A DNA stretch of 64,000 nucleotides from JANMDN01 sp031376285 (lineage in GTDB: Bacteria > Actinomycetota > Thermoleophilia > Miltoncostaeales > Miltoncostaeaceae), in contig JANMDN010000052.1 in the NCBI GenBank assembly GCA_031376285.1, forward strand, positions 54,350-118,349. Direction: 5' to 3'. Under the pieces are notes generated by a model. The model saw only the letters and a list, made by a program, of their open reading frames with translations. It made no database searches and had not been told where the DNA came from. Below are positions 44,301 through 52,711 of this stretch, one piece after another; the first letter of the stretch is position 1; each line of letters opens with the position of its first letter. The position numbers and the translations under genes are program-made.

Positions 44301-46124
44301 ATGGCGTGGCGCGATGACCGATACGAGCTCGACGCAGTTCCGGACTCGGGGGGTGTCGCGGCGGCCGAGCCCACGCCGCCGCGCCTTCACGTCGACGTCC
44401 TCCACCCGGTCCTCTCGGATCAGCTCGTGGCCCTTGGCCTCGGCCCGGACGAACCGCCCGAGCCAGAGGTCTGGTTGCGGATGCTTGAGATGGTGAGCCT
44501 CGCCTACTGGGCCGCCGAGCACCGCAACGTCGAGGCCGGTCTCCCAGCCGAGGCCACCCTGATCGCGCTTGCGGGCATCCACGACGAACTGCGTACCCTG
44601 GCCGAGGCCGACGATCCCGTCGAGCGCTCTCAGCTCGAGCAGGCGGTGGCGAAGATGGACACCGGGGCGATGCTGATCGGCCCGGACGGACGGATCGCTG
44701 CCGTGAACGCCCCGGGTGGCCACCTGCTCGCCGCCGGCGACGACATCGTGGGACGCTTCGCCTGGGAAGTGCTGGCCATGGACTCCGGACCGGGCGGTGA
44801 GACACTCGGGCGAGCCGACGTTCTTCGCGTCGCACGCTCCGGCCGAGCGCTCTGCGCCGAGGACGGACGTATCGCCTGCGCGGGTGGCTCGCTCATCCAA
44901 GCGCCTTGGCGCCTTGGCGCCTTGACCGGTCCCGATGGGCGCGGCGGCGCCGTCTTACTCTTCCTGGACGTGTGCAGCCCGCTCGGGGCGGTCCGAGGGC
45001 TGCGCGACGCGCCGACCGGCCTTCCGAACCTGAGAGCCCTCCACGAGCGGCTCTTCGGCGAAGTTGAGCACGCCCGACAGGCGGGGCGCCCGCTATCGCT
45101 TGTGATGATCGACCTCGACGGCCTCGCGCTCGTGAACCAGCGCCACGGGCAGATGAGTGGCGACGAGGTCGTGCGGAGCGTCGGTGCGGGCCTCGCTGAG
45201 CAGACCGGTCCCGGCGAGTTGGTCGCCTCCGCAGGCGGCGGAACCTTCGCGTGGGTGATTCCTGGGGTGGACGCGGTGCGCGCCTACACGGCGGCCGAGC
45301 GGGCCAGATCCGTGGCGAGCGCCGCCGCACGTCACCTTGGCATCGGGACCGTGACGGTTTCGGCGGGTGTCTGTGATCTTCGCCACGCGGAGACGGCCAC
45401 CGAGCTCTTTCGTCTCGCCGATACGTCGCTTTCTTGGGCGAAGGCCAGCGGGCGTGACTGCACGGTTCGCTACTCGGCCGACCTGGCACGCCTTGCCCCG
45501 ATGCAGGACGGCAGCCACGACGAGCGTATGCGAACCCTCGGCACGATTCGGGCCCTCGCCCGCGCGGTGGACGCAAAAGACGCGACGACGTTCCGCCACT
45601 CCGAGCGTGTCGCTGCCCTGGCGGTGCGGCTTGCGGGCCAGGTCGGCTGGCCGGTCACGCGCATCGCGCTCCTCGGCGAAGCGGCGCTCGTCCACGACGT
45701 CGGCAAGATCGGGATTCCCGATGCGGTGCTCTTCAAAGCGGGACCGCTGACCGTGTCCGAGTACGAGGCGGTCAAGGAGCACTCGACGCTTGGCGCGCGA
45801 ATCATCGAAGGCGTGCTGTCGGAGGAACAGGGACGGTGGGTACTTCACCACCACGAGCGCTTCGACGGCGCCGGCTACCCCGACGGTCTCGCGGCCGACC
45901 AAATCGAAGATGGGGCGCAGATCATCGCGCTTGCCGACGCGTGGGACGCGATGGTCTCGACGCGGCCGTACCGCCCGGCGCTCGGGGACGAGGAGGCCCT
46001 TGCCGAGTGCCGCGACCAATCCGGGCGCCAGTTCTCACCAGTCCTCGTCGATGCCCTCCTGCAACTCTCCGAAAGCGGCACGCTCGCCCGCCTCGGCTCG
46101 GGCGACTCAGCGCCCGCCGCCTGA
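44301..46124 (+). CDS. Signalling protein: PAS-like, degenerate GGDEF and HD-GYP domains
   Basis: About 607 residues. After a variable N-terminus there is a PAS-like segment (AKMDTGAMLIGPDGRIAAVN, near residues 117-136). A GGDEF-fold domain follows (TGLPNLRALHERL, LVMIDLDGLALVNQ), and then an HD-GYP domain from about residue 405. The GGDEF signature reads GGGTF, so cyclase activity is unlikely. The HD-GYP core is complete: HSERVAALAVRLA, HDVGKIGIPDAVL and HHERFDGAGYPDGL, so it is probably an active c-di-GMP phosphodiesterase whose activity the degenerate GGDEF may tune by binding GTP. No membrane segment is seen. The 3' end overlaps tsaC by 18 bases. Confidence 0.9.
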   Translation: MAWRDDRYELDAVPDSGGVAAAEPTPPRLHVDVLHPVLSDQLVALGLGPDEPPEPEVWLRMLEMVSLAYWAAEHRNVEAGLPAEATLIALAGIHDELRTLAEADDPVERSQLEQAVAKMDTGAMLIGPDGRIAAVNAPGGHLLAAGDDIVGRFAWEVLAMDSGPGGETLGRADVLRVARSGRALCAEDGRIACAGGSLIQAPWRLGALTGPDGRGGAVLLFLDVCSPLGAVRGLRDAPTGLPNLRALHERLFGEVEHARQAGRPLSLVMIDLDGLALVNQRHGQMSGDEVVRSVGAGLAEQTGPGELVASAGGGTFAWVIPGVDAVRAYTAAERARSVASAAARHLGIGTVTVSAGVCDLRHAETATELFRLADTSLSWAKASGRDCTVRYSADLARLAPMQDGSHDERMRTLGTIRALARAVDAKDATTFRHSERVAALAVRLAGQVGWPVTRIALLGEAALVHDVGKIGIPDAVLFKAGPLTVSEYEAVKEHSTLGARIIEGVLSEEQGRWVLHHHERFDGAGYPDGLAADQIEDGAQIIALADAWDAMVSTRPYRPALGDEEALAECRDQSGRQFSPVLVDALLQLSESGTLARLGSGDSAPAA

Positions 46125-46742
46125 GAGCCGGTCCACATCGACGCCGCACGCTCGAATGCGAGCGGCGAGCGCGTCAGGATCCGCTCCGGGTCTGATCAGT
46201 CGAGCCGGCGCCCCACCCTCAAGGCCGCGCAGGTCAACAACCGCGGAAGGTGTGGCGCTCAAGGTGCCGGCGTCGACGACGATCCCGCAGCCCCGACGCA
46301 GATCAGGTGAGACGGTCGAAAGCGATGCTGCGTCCGGCTCGCCTGGATGGTTCGCGCTCGTCGCGATCAGGGGCAGATCGAGCCGTGCAAGCACCCCGGT
46401 GACCACGGGCGCTCGGACGCCGACGCTGCCCGACTCCGCGCCAGCTGCCGCCGCGTAGCGACCAGTCGGGTCGGGCACGATCGTCGTGACCGGACCAGGC
46501 AGGAGCGCCGCCACGACCTCACAAATCGCCAAGGGGAGGGTCGCGAGGAGGTCATCGAGGCCCGCGCGCGAGTAGACGACGACCTGGCACGGCTGCTCAC
46601 GGGAGCGACCTTTGAGCTCGTACAGCGCCGCGACCCCTTTGGGGACGTCAAGCGCTGCCATCAGCCCATAGACCGTGTCCGTCGGCAGAAGCGCCACCTG
46701 GCCGTCGAGCAGCGCGGCCCGGAGCCCGTCGAGCTCGGTCAT
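46107..46742 (-). CDS. tsaC: L-threonylcarbamoyladenylate synthase (TsaC/YrdC)
   Basis: This 211-residue protein has the YrdC fold: LPTDTVYGLMAALD, the basic KGRSREQPCQVVV and LPLIATSANHPGEPDAAS. It makes threonylcarbamoyl-AMP for the t6A37 tRNA modification. It lacks the C-terminal Sua5 domain, so it is the short TsaC form. The ATG overlaps the prmC stop by four bases (ATGA). Confidence 0.93.
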   Translation of the reverse strand: MTELDGLRAALLDGQVALLPTDTVYGLMAALDVPKGVAALYELKGRSREQPCQVVVYSRAGLDDLLATLPLAICEVVAALLPGPVTTIVPDPTGRYAAAAGAESGSVGVRAPVVTGVLARLDLPLIATSANHPGEPDAASLSTVSPDLRRGCGIVVDAGTLSATPSAVVDLRGLEGGAPARLIRPGADPDALAARIRACGVDVDRLSGGGR

Positions 46743-47626
46743 GGCGCTTGGCCGGCGACGTTTCGTTCGACGCCGGCAAGGTCGCGGCGGGAGGAGACCT
46801 CGCGGTAGCCAGCGCGCCTCAGTCGCGCCACGACGGAGTCTGCCTGTGTGTCGCCCACTTCGACCACCAACCACCCGTCGGCCATCAAGTACCGGGGTGC
46901 CTCCGTAATGATCCCGTCGATCGCCTCATAGCCGGTCGGTCCCGAGGCGAGCGCTCCCGCTGGCTCGAAGGCCAGCTCAGCCTCGGGGGTCGCGGCAAGC
47001 TCTGCGTCGGTCAGATACGGCGGGTTCGCGACGATGATGTCGAAACGTCGACCCGCGACGCCCGAGAACCCATCTGACTCGAGGAACTCGACCCCCGCAG
47101 CTGTTCCGGGGGGTTTGGACGTACGGTGCAGGTCAAACGCAGGACCAGACCCCAGGCCATCGTTTGCCCGCGCGATCGCGAGGGCCGCTGCGCTGCGTTC
47201 GATCGCGGTCACCCGCATGTCCGGTCGCTCGTTGGCAAGGGCAAGCGCAACGGCGCCGCTCCCGGTTCCCCAGTCGAGCACCGAGGCACCCTGGGGTGCC
47301 AGCGCGATCGCCCACTCGACGAGGTGTTCGGTCTCGGGGCGCGGAATCAGGACATCCGGGGAGACTGCGAGCGTCAGACGTCGGAAGCTCCGCGTGCCGG
47401 TGATGTAGGCGATGGGCTCTCGGGCCGCCCGCCGCGCCACCAGGGCACGCGCAAGGTCGAGTTCAAGCGGAAGGAGCGGCCGGTCCCCGTCGGTGTAGAG
47501 GACGATCCGCTCGACGCTGAGCGCGTGAGCGAGAAGGATCTCCGCGTCGAGGCGCGGCGACCGCATGCCACGCTCGGTGAAGAACTTCGTCGTGCGGCTG
47601 AGCACTTCCTTGACCGTGAGCGCCAA
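46739..47626 (-). CDS. prmC: Peptide chain release factor N5-glutamine methyltransferase
   Basis: PrmC methylates the Gln of the GGQ motif in release factors. The 295-residue protein has the N-terminal helical domain, PRPETEHLVEWAI, the SAM motif VLDWGTGSGAVALALA and the catalytic IIVANPPYLT. It starts at TTG 47626. Its substrate RF1 is encoded two genes upstream, the usual prfA-prmC pairing, here split by one unknown gene. Confidence 0.95.
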   Translation of the reverse strand: MALTVKEVLSRTTKFFTERGMRSPRLDAEILLAHALSVERIVLYTDGDRPLLPLELDLARALVARRAAREPIAYITGTRSFRRLTLAVSPDVLIPRPETEHLVEWAIALAPQGASVLDWGTGSGAVALALANERPDMRVTAIERSAAALAIARANDGLGSGPAFDLHRTSKPPGTAAGVEFLESDGFSGVAGRRFDIIVANPPYLTDAELAATPEAELAFEPAGALASGPTGYEAIDGIITEAPRYLMADGWLVVEVGDTQADSVVARLRRAGYREVSSRRDLAGVERNVAGQAP

Positions 47627-47635
47627 CGCGATTGG

Positions 47636-48307
47636 CTAGCCGGACCGTCGGGCTTGCGCGAGCACGAAGGATTTCAGTGGTCCTTGAAGGAAGTCGTGGA
47701 GCGAGTCGATCGCCTGGAGAATCCCCGCGAGGTCGGCAACCGGGTCGGGCTGCCCGTAGGCAAGTCGCAGATAGAGCTTCGACGGGTCAGAGTGCATCGG
47801 CTCCACCGAAACATCGATGCTCCCCTCCCCCATCGACCGCCACATGCGCAGGCCAACGGAGAGGTCGTCATCGCCGACGAGCGCCAGCCGGTCGTCGTCG
47901 ATTCGGAGGATCTCCTCGGCCAGGATCTGGCGGCCAGCGTCATCGAGCTCGGAGTCCCACATCGCGACAAGGGTGACGTCCTCGATCCACATCGGTCCGA
48001 TCATGAATCGCCGGATGGCTTCGCCGAGGAGCCCCGAGATGCGCTCACTCCCCTCACCGATACCGAGGCGGATGACCCCGCCTGAGGCAGCGCCCCCGGG
48101 ACGAAGGGCGAACTCCGCGCCCTCCCCTCCCGAGAAAGCCGCGCCCCCCTCAGACAGGTACTCGAAGCGCGTCAGCCCGTAATGCCCGCACTCGTGGGCA
48201 AAGAAGAGTGCGAGGTCTTCCCGCGGGAGGTCGATCTCGTCGTACCGGACCGAAAGGCCCAGGAACTCCGTGCGCAGAAGCTCCGGATCAAGACGCGGTT
48301 CAGACAC
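47636..48307 (-). CDS. Unknown protein between prfA and prmC, with an HExxH motif
   Basis: I do not recognise a family for this 223-residue protein. It is soluble and acidic. Residues 33-42 (ALFFAHECGH) place an HExxH sequence at the end of a hydrophobic helix, as in zincin metalloproteases, but I cannot identify a third metal ligand. The rest has alternating strand/helix character (IGPMWIEDVTLVAMWDSELD; LADLAGILQAIDSLHDFLQG would be a C-terminal helix). It starts at GTG, 15 bases after the prfA stop, and ends nine bases before prmC, so it is part of the translation-gene operon. Confidence 0.75.
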   Translation of the reverse strand: MSEPRLDPELLRTEFLGLSVRYDEIDLPREDLALFFAHECGHYGLTRFEYLSEGGAAFSGGEGAEFALRPGGAASGGVIRLGIGEGSERISGLLGEAIRRFMIGPMWIEDVTLVAMWDSELDDAGRQILAEEILRIDDDRLALVGDDDLSVGLRMWRSMGEGSIDVSVEPMHSDPSKLYLRLAYGQPDPVADLAGILQAIDSLHDFLQGPLKSFVLAQARRSG

Positions 48308-48322
48308 GTGTCGGCGCGCCCT

Positions 48323-49399
48323 TCACTCACCCGCCTCCGCCTCAAGACGCAGGCGTCGTTCGTCCGCTTGCAGCGCGTCGGTGAGGGTGCCGAGGCGCCC
48401 TTGGAGGGCCTCTTCGCGCAGGGCGATGTTCACGCCAATCCGGTGGTCGGTGACGCGATTTTGGGGGTAGTTGTAGGTACGGATCTTCTCGGAGCGGTCG
48501 CCCGAGCCAACGTGCGACCGACGCGCGACGCGGAGCGCGGCTTCCTGCTCAGCCCGCGCCCGTTCGAGGAGCCGGGCGCGCAGAACACGCATCGCCTTCT
48601 CACGGTTCTGGATCTGACTTTTTTCATCCTGCATGGCGACGACGATTCCCGAGGGCAGGTGCGTGATCCGAACTGCGGAGTCGGTGGTATTGACGCTCTG
48701 CCCACCCGGCCCGGTTGAGCGATAGACGTCAATCTTCAGGTCCTTCTGCTCGATCTGAACCTCGACCTCTTCAGCTTCAGGGAGCACCGCGACCGTTGCC
48801 GTGGAGGTGTGGATGCGCCCCTGGGTCTCGGTCGCGGGAACGCGCTGAACTCGATGCACGCCGCCCTCGTGCTTGAAGACCGAGTAGGCGCCGTTGCCCT
48901 TCACCGCAAACGACACCTCCTTGATCCCGCCTGCGTCGGCAGGGCTCGTGCCGAGGAGCTCGACCCGGAACTTCCGGCCCTCCGCATAGCGGGAGTAGAC
49001 CTCAAGCAGGTCGCGCGCAAAGAGCGCCGCCTCCTCCCCTCCCGCCGCGGCGCGAATCTCGACGATCACGTCTTTCCCGTCGAGCGGATCCGGCTCGATC
49101 ATGGCCTCACGAAGCGCCGGCACGATCACGTCGATGTCACTTTCGGCGTCGCGAAGCAGCTCGCGAACGTCTTCGTCATCACCCTCGGCGAGCAGCTCCT
49201 TGGCCTCGGCAATCCTCCCAGCGGCGTCCCGGTAGCGCACCGCAAGCGCAAAGGCCTCCGTCCGTGTTGAGAACCGTCGCATCACTTCGGCGTAACGTGC
49301 GCGGTCCCCGACGAGCGCCGGGTCGGCCATCTGGGCCGCCAAGTCCCGCTGGGTCTCCTCGATCTGGGTGACCAGACGCGTGATGACGTCCTCGGTCAC
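48323..49399 (-). CDS. prfA: Peptide chain release factor 1
   Basis: RF1 reads UAA and UAG. The 358-residue protein has the PxT anticodon motif in VQRVPATETQGRIHTSTATV and the catalytic GGQ in YRSTGPGGQSVNTTDSAVR. Length and domains are normal. The GTG start overlaps the DUF1385 stop by four bases (GTGA). Confidence 0.97.
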   Translation of the reverse strand: MTEDVITRLVTQIEETQRDLAAQMADPALVGDRARYAEVMRRFSTRTEAFALAVRYRDAAGRIAEAKELLAEGDDEDVRELLRDAESDIDVIVPALREAMIEPDPLDGKDVIVEIRAAAGGEEAALFARDLLEVYSRYAEGRKFRVELLGTSPADAGGIKEVSFAVKGNGAYSVFKHEGGVHRVQRVPATETQGRIHTSTATVAVLPEAEEVEVQIEQKDLKIDVYRSTGPGGQSVNTTDSAVRITHLPSGIVVAMQDEKSQIQNREKAMRVLRARLLERARAEQEAALRVARRSHVGSGDRSEKIRTYNYPQNRVTDHRIGVNIALREEALQGRLGTLTDALQADERRLRLEAEAGE

Positions 49400-50352
49400 G
49401 CCATCACTTCAACCTTGTCGGACCACTTCGGACCCTTCGCCTCGAGATCGAGCACGCGATTGAGTGACGCGCAGGCGACCTCGAGGTGTTCGATGTCACA
49501 GCGCCGCGTCGTGAGCCCCTGCAGCCAGAGGCCCGGGGTCATGATCCGCTGGACGTAGCCTTTGGCCTGGTTCTTGCCCGCCCAGCGAATGACCTCATAG
49601 GAGAGGCCCGCAACGATCGGGACGCCCAGGATACGAGAGAGGATGAGCCACTGCAGGGCCGGCTTTCCAACGGCGGCGAAGACAAAGATCGAGATGACCA
49701 TCACGATCAGCAGGAACGCCGTGCCGCAGCGAACGTGGAGCCGCGAGAACTTGCTGGCCGAGTGCGCTTCGATCGGGTCTCCGGCTTCGTACGCATGGAT
49801 TGCCATGTGCTCGGCGGCGTGAAACTGGAAGACGCGCTTGAGATCCGGGATGAATGCGATCCCGACGATGTAGGCCAGGAAGATGAGCGTACGGATGACG
49901 CCCTCGACCGCCCAGAACGCAAACCCGGACTCGAGGTTGAGCAGGGTCGTCAGAAAGATCGGGAGCACGAAGAACAGGCCGATCGAGATCACGAGGCTAA
50001 ACGCGATGGTCAACCCGATGTGCGCCTTGTTCAGGACCTCGTCGCCGTCCTCGTCCTCGCCTGCCGCTTGGGAGGCGGAAATCGCGAGGGCTTTCATCCC
50101 AATGACGAGGCTCTCGCCGAGGGCGATCACGCCGCGGATCAGCGGCAAGCGCAGGAGCGGGCGAGGTCCCGCCCACGGCGTGATCTGATGATCGGTGACC
50201 GCAATCTCACCGTCGGGCGTGCGGACAGCGACGGCCCAGTGGCCGACCGTCCGCATCATGACGCCCTCGATCACCGCTTGGCCACCGACCATCATGGTCG
50301 GTGCCGAGAGCGCGGAGCGAATCAGCCGACCGGGCTGCCGAGTGGAGCCCAT
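49396..50352 (-). CDS. DUF1385 family membrane protein
   Basis: This 318-residue protein has the DUF1385 start MMVGGQAVIEGVMMRTVGHW, a cluster of membrane helices (IGLTIAFSLVISIGLFFVLP, FWAVEGVIRTLIFLAYIVGI), the conserved FHAAEHMAIHAYEAGDPIEA with its His/Glu pattern, and SRLHVRCGTAFLLIVMVISI. The function is unknown. The family sits between rpmE and prfA in many Gram-positive lineages, as here, so it is probably a housekeeping membrane factor. Confidence 0.9.
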   Translation of the reverse strand: MGSTRQPGRLIRSALSAPTMMVGGQAVIEGVMMRTVGHWAVAVRTPDGEIAVTDHQITPWAGPRPLLRLPLIRGVIALGESLVIGMKALAISASQAAGEDEDGDEVLNKAHIGLTIAFSLVISIGLFFVLPIFLTTLLNLESGFAFWAVEGVIRTLIFLAYIVGIAFIPDLKRVFQFHAAEHMAIHAYEAGDPIEAHSASKFSRLHVRCGTAFLLIVMVISIFVFAAVGKPALQWLILSRILGVPIVAGLSYEVIRWAGKNQAKGYVQRIMTPGLWLQGLTTRRCDIEHLEVACASLNRVLDLEAKGPKWSDKVEVMA

Positions 50353-50364
50353 GCGCCGCCGCGG

Positions 50365-50574
50365 CTACGCGCGTGCGCGCTTGGCGAACTTGCGCTGGAA
50401 GCGCTCGACGCGGCCACCCGTGTCGATGAGCTTCTGCTTGCCCGTGTAGAACGGGTGGCAAGCGCTGCAGATCTCGACCTTGATCTCAGCCTTCGTGGAC
50501 CGAGTCTCGAACTCATTGCCGCAGGTGCAGCGGACGTGCGAGTTGACGTAGTTGGGATGGATCTCGGTCTTCAT
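50365..50574 (-). CDS. rpmE: Large ribosomal subunit protein bL31
   Basis: A 69-residue zinc-type (C+) L31: MKTEIHPNYVNSHVRCTCGN, then EICSACHPFYTGKQKLIDTG. The CxC and CxxC cysteines bind zinc. Zinc-free paralogues replace this form under zinc limitation in many actinobacteria; no paralogue is in this window. The ATG is preceded by GAAGG. Confidence 0.97.
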   Translation of the reverse strand: MKTEIHPNYVNSHVRCTCGNEFETRSTKAEIKVEICSACHPFYTGKQKLIDTGGRVERFQRKFAKRARA

Positions 50575-50624
50575 CGGTCTGCCTTCTGGGAGAGGTATGA
50601 ACTGCGGATCTACGCCAAGGATAG

Positions 50625-50649
50625 CGTGCCGGGGAAGCTCCCCGGCACG
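50625..50649 (-). terminator. Strong hairpin after etfA
   Basis: CGTGCCGGGG and CCCCGGCACG form a perfect 10-bp stem around AAGCT, 17 bases after the etfA stop. No long U-tract follows on the minus strand, but stem strength and position between two operons fit a terminator. Confidence 0.65.
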
Positions 50650-50666
50650 TCTGAGTCAGTCCTTCG

Positions 50667-51626
50667 CTACGTGTTGCGCGCTTTGACGAGTGCGGTGAGC
50701 GCCGGGATGATCTCGTTGAGATCGCCGACAACGCCGAAGTCGCAGAAGTCGAAGATCGGCGCGTTCGCGTCCTTGTTGATCGCGACGATCACCTGCGAGC
50801 TTTGCATCCCAACCTTGTGCTGGATCGCCCCGGAGACGCCCGCCCCGATGTAGAGCTTCGGTGAGACCGACTTTCCGGTCTGGCCAATTTGCGTCGCGTA
50901 GGGGTACCAGCCGGAGTCGACCACCGCGCGGGTCGAGGCAACGGCGCCGCCAAGTGCCGCGGCGAGTTCCTCAAGCTTCGAGAAGCCCTCGGGTGCGCCA
51001 AGTCCGCGGCCCCCGGTGACGAGGATGTCGGCTTCCTCGATGGCCGGCCCGATTTGGGCCTCCTGCAGGCGCTCGAGGTAGCTGGCTCTTGTCGAGAAGT
51101 CACGCACATCGGAGCTCACGCTCTCGGCCGCCCCCGCGCCGGGGCGCTCAGTCGCCTCGAACGAACCCGAACGCACGAGGCCGATCCGGGGTGTGCTCGT
51201 CCAACCGACGTCGACGAGAACGGTGTCGCCGAGGGCGGCACGCTTCCCGACGAGTGCCCCGCCGTCCACCACGAGGTCACCGAGGTCCCAGTTGAGTCCG
51301 GCGTCGAGGCGCGCGGAGAGACCCCCGGCGATGTCGGATGCGAGCACCGACGCGCCAAAGAGGACATTGTCGAAGCCATGGGCCTGGACCAGGCTGGCGA
51401 TCACGTCAACGCGCGGCTGCGGCAGAGGAGCCCCGAGTGACGCGTCGTCGGCAATGAACACGCGAGCGGCGCCGTAGCGGCCGGCGTCGGCGGCGAGGCC
51501 GGACACTCCAGAACCGATGACGACCGCGGCGGTGTCGGGGTCGAGGGATGCGGCCTTCGAGAGCACGCCGAGCGAACCCTTCGTGAACGTACCCTCGTTG
51601 TGCTCAAGGAAGACGAGTGTGCTCAT
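50667..51626 (-). CDS. etfA: Electron transfer flavoprotein alpha subunit
   Basis: This 319-residue subunit has the FAD-binding C-terminal half: VTGGRGLGAPEGFSKLEELA, TGKSVSPKLYIGAGVSGAIQ and SSQVIVAINKDANAPIF. EtfAB accepts electrons from acyl-CoA dehydrogenases. The ATG overlaps the etfB stop by four bases. Confidence 0.96.
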   Translation of the reverse strand: MSTLVFLEHNEGTFTKGSLGVLSKAASLDPDTAAVVIGSGVSGLAADAGRYGAARVFIADDASLGAPLPQPRVDVIASLVQAHGFDNVLFGASVLASDIAGGLSARLDAGLNWDLGDLVVDGGALVGKRAALGDTVLVDVGWTSTPRIGLVRSGSFEATERPGAGAAESVSSDVRDFSTRASYLERLQEAQIGPAIEEADILVTGGRGLGAPEGFSKLEELAAALGGAVASTRAVVDSGWYPYATQIGQTGKSVSPKLYIGAGVSGAIQHKVGMQSSQVIVAINKDANAPIFDFCDFGVVGDLNEIIPALTALVKARNT

Positions 51627-52402
51627 GCGAACTTCCTTTCCACCAGGAACTCGAGGATCTTTTGGGCGGCGGTGCCGTCGTCTTCGATCTTGATCGTGTC
51701 GCCGCGTGACGGGGGCGAGCCGACCGCGATCACGGTCGTCCTCGAGCCACCCTCACCGGCCCGGCCGGCCTCGATGCCGAGGTCTTCGAGTGCGAGGACG
51801 TCCTGGGGCTTCTTTTTCGCACCCATGATGCCCTTGAGCGACGGGTAGCGCGGTTCGTTCAGCGCGTCCGAGACGGCGAGCACGGCCGGAAGCGTCGCGC
51901 TGATGCGGTCATAGCCGAACTCGGTCTGGCGCTTCGCGGTGACCGAGCCGCCGTCCACGGAGAGCTCGGAGACCTGGGAGATCACCGGCATCCCGAGCCG
52001 GTCGGCGACTGCCGCCCACATGACGGCGCCATCAGAGTCCGAAGACTGCTGGCCGAAGATCACAAGCTGCGGGGCTTCCCTCTCAAGCGCCTTCGCGAGG
52101 ATGTAGCTCGTCGCGACGAGGTCCGAACCAGCGGCACCCTCGTCAGACACAAGGACCGCCCGGTCAGCGCCCATCGCAAGGCCCTTGCGGATCGAGTCGA
52201 GGGCCTTCGCCGGCCCCATCGACACGAGGACGACCTCACCGTCGCCGACGGCCTCCTTGATGCGGAGGGCCTCCTCGACGGCGTTCAGGTCGTAGGCGTT
52301 TAGGGCGCGATCACCGGAGCGGTCAAGCCGCTTCGTCCCCGCATCCATTCTCCGGTTCGGACCCGCGTCCGGAACTTCTTTAACGCAGACAGCGATCTTC
52401 AC
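51623..52402 (-). CDS. etfB: Electron transfer flavoprotein beta subunit
   Basis: A 259-residue AMP-binding subunit: MKIAVCVKEVPDAGPNRRMD, ALNAYDLNAVEEALRIKE, ALEREAPQLVIFGQQSSDSD and LPAVLAVSDALNEPRYPSLK. It starts at GTG 52402 with a strong GAGGAGG about ten bases upstream. Two perfect palindromes lie 42-70 bases upstream of the start. Confidence 0.96.
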   Translation of the reverse strand: MKIAVCVKEVPDAGPNRRMDAGTKRLDRSGDRALNAYDLNAVEEALRIKEAVGDGEVVLVSMGPAKALDSIRKGLAMGADRAVLVSDEGAAGSDLVATSYILAKALEREAPQLVIFGQQSSDSDGAVMWAAVADRLGMPVISQVSELSVDGGSVTAKRQTEFGYDRISATLPAVLAVSDALNEPRYPSLKGIMGAKKKPQDVLALEDLGIEAGRAGEGGSRTTVIAVGSPPSRGDTIKIEDDGTAAQKILEFLVERKFA

Positions 52403-52443
52403 GTCGCTTCGTCCTCCTCAGGCGCTCGTGGACGGATTTACCT

Positions 52444-52471
52444 AGCCCTCAAGGGCTGCCCCTCGAGGGGC
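52444..52471 (-). promoter_or_regulatory. Twin adjacent palindromes in the etfBA leader
   Basis: AGCCCT-CA-AGGGCT at 52444-52457 and the perfect 14-base palindrome GCCCCTCGAGGGGC at 52458-52471 abut with no gap. As RNA they would form two stacked hairpins in the leader; as DNA they could be an operator. Confidence 0.4.
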
Positions 52472-52570
52472 GCACCGACGCGGCGTCCCGGTAAGGGCGT
52501 CCGCGAAACCGGGCCACGATACCACGCCCCACCGGGCGCTCGGACGCCCAGGGACGACCGGCGTTGCAGG

Positions 52571-52588
52571 CTGGGCCACATGGCCCAG
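52571..52588 (-). terminator. Hairpin downstream of the enoyl-CoA hydratase gene
   Basis: CTGGGCCA and TGGCCCAG form a perfect 8-bp stem with a 2-base loop, about 120 bases after the stop. There is no U-tract, so the terminator call is tentative. Confidence 0.35.
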
Positions 52589-52711
52589 GGGGCCACCCCG
52601 GACCACCACCCGACGTCAGCGTAACGCGCGAACTGAGACCTCCGGCGCCCGGAGAGTCACCGATCTGTGCCAACCCCGTGTCAGATTGGCCCCGCATTGA
52701 CCCACGGTCGC

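Larger units (their letters stand above)
52403..52711. other. Leader/intergenic region with hairpins between the enoyl-CoA hydratase and etfB genes
   Basis: About 310 bases, both flanking genes on the minus strand. It contains no protein-like frame. The content is the 8-bp hairpin at 52571-52588 and the twin palindromes at 52444-52471. Confidence 0.6.
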
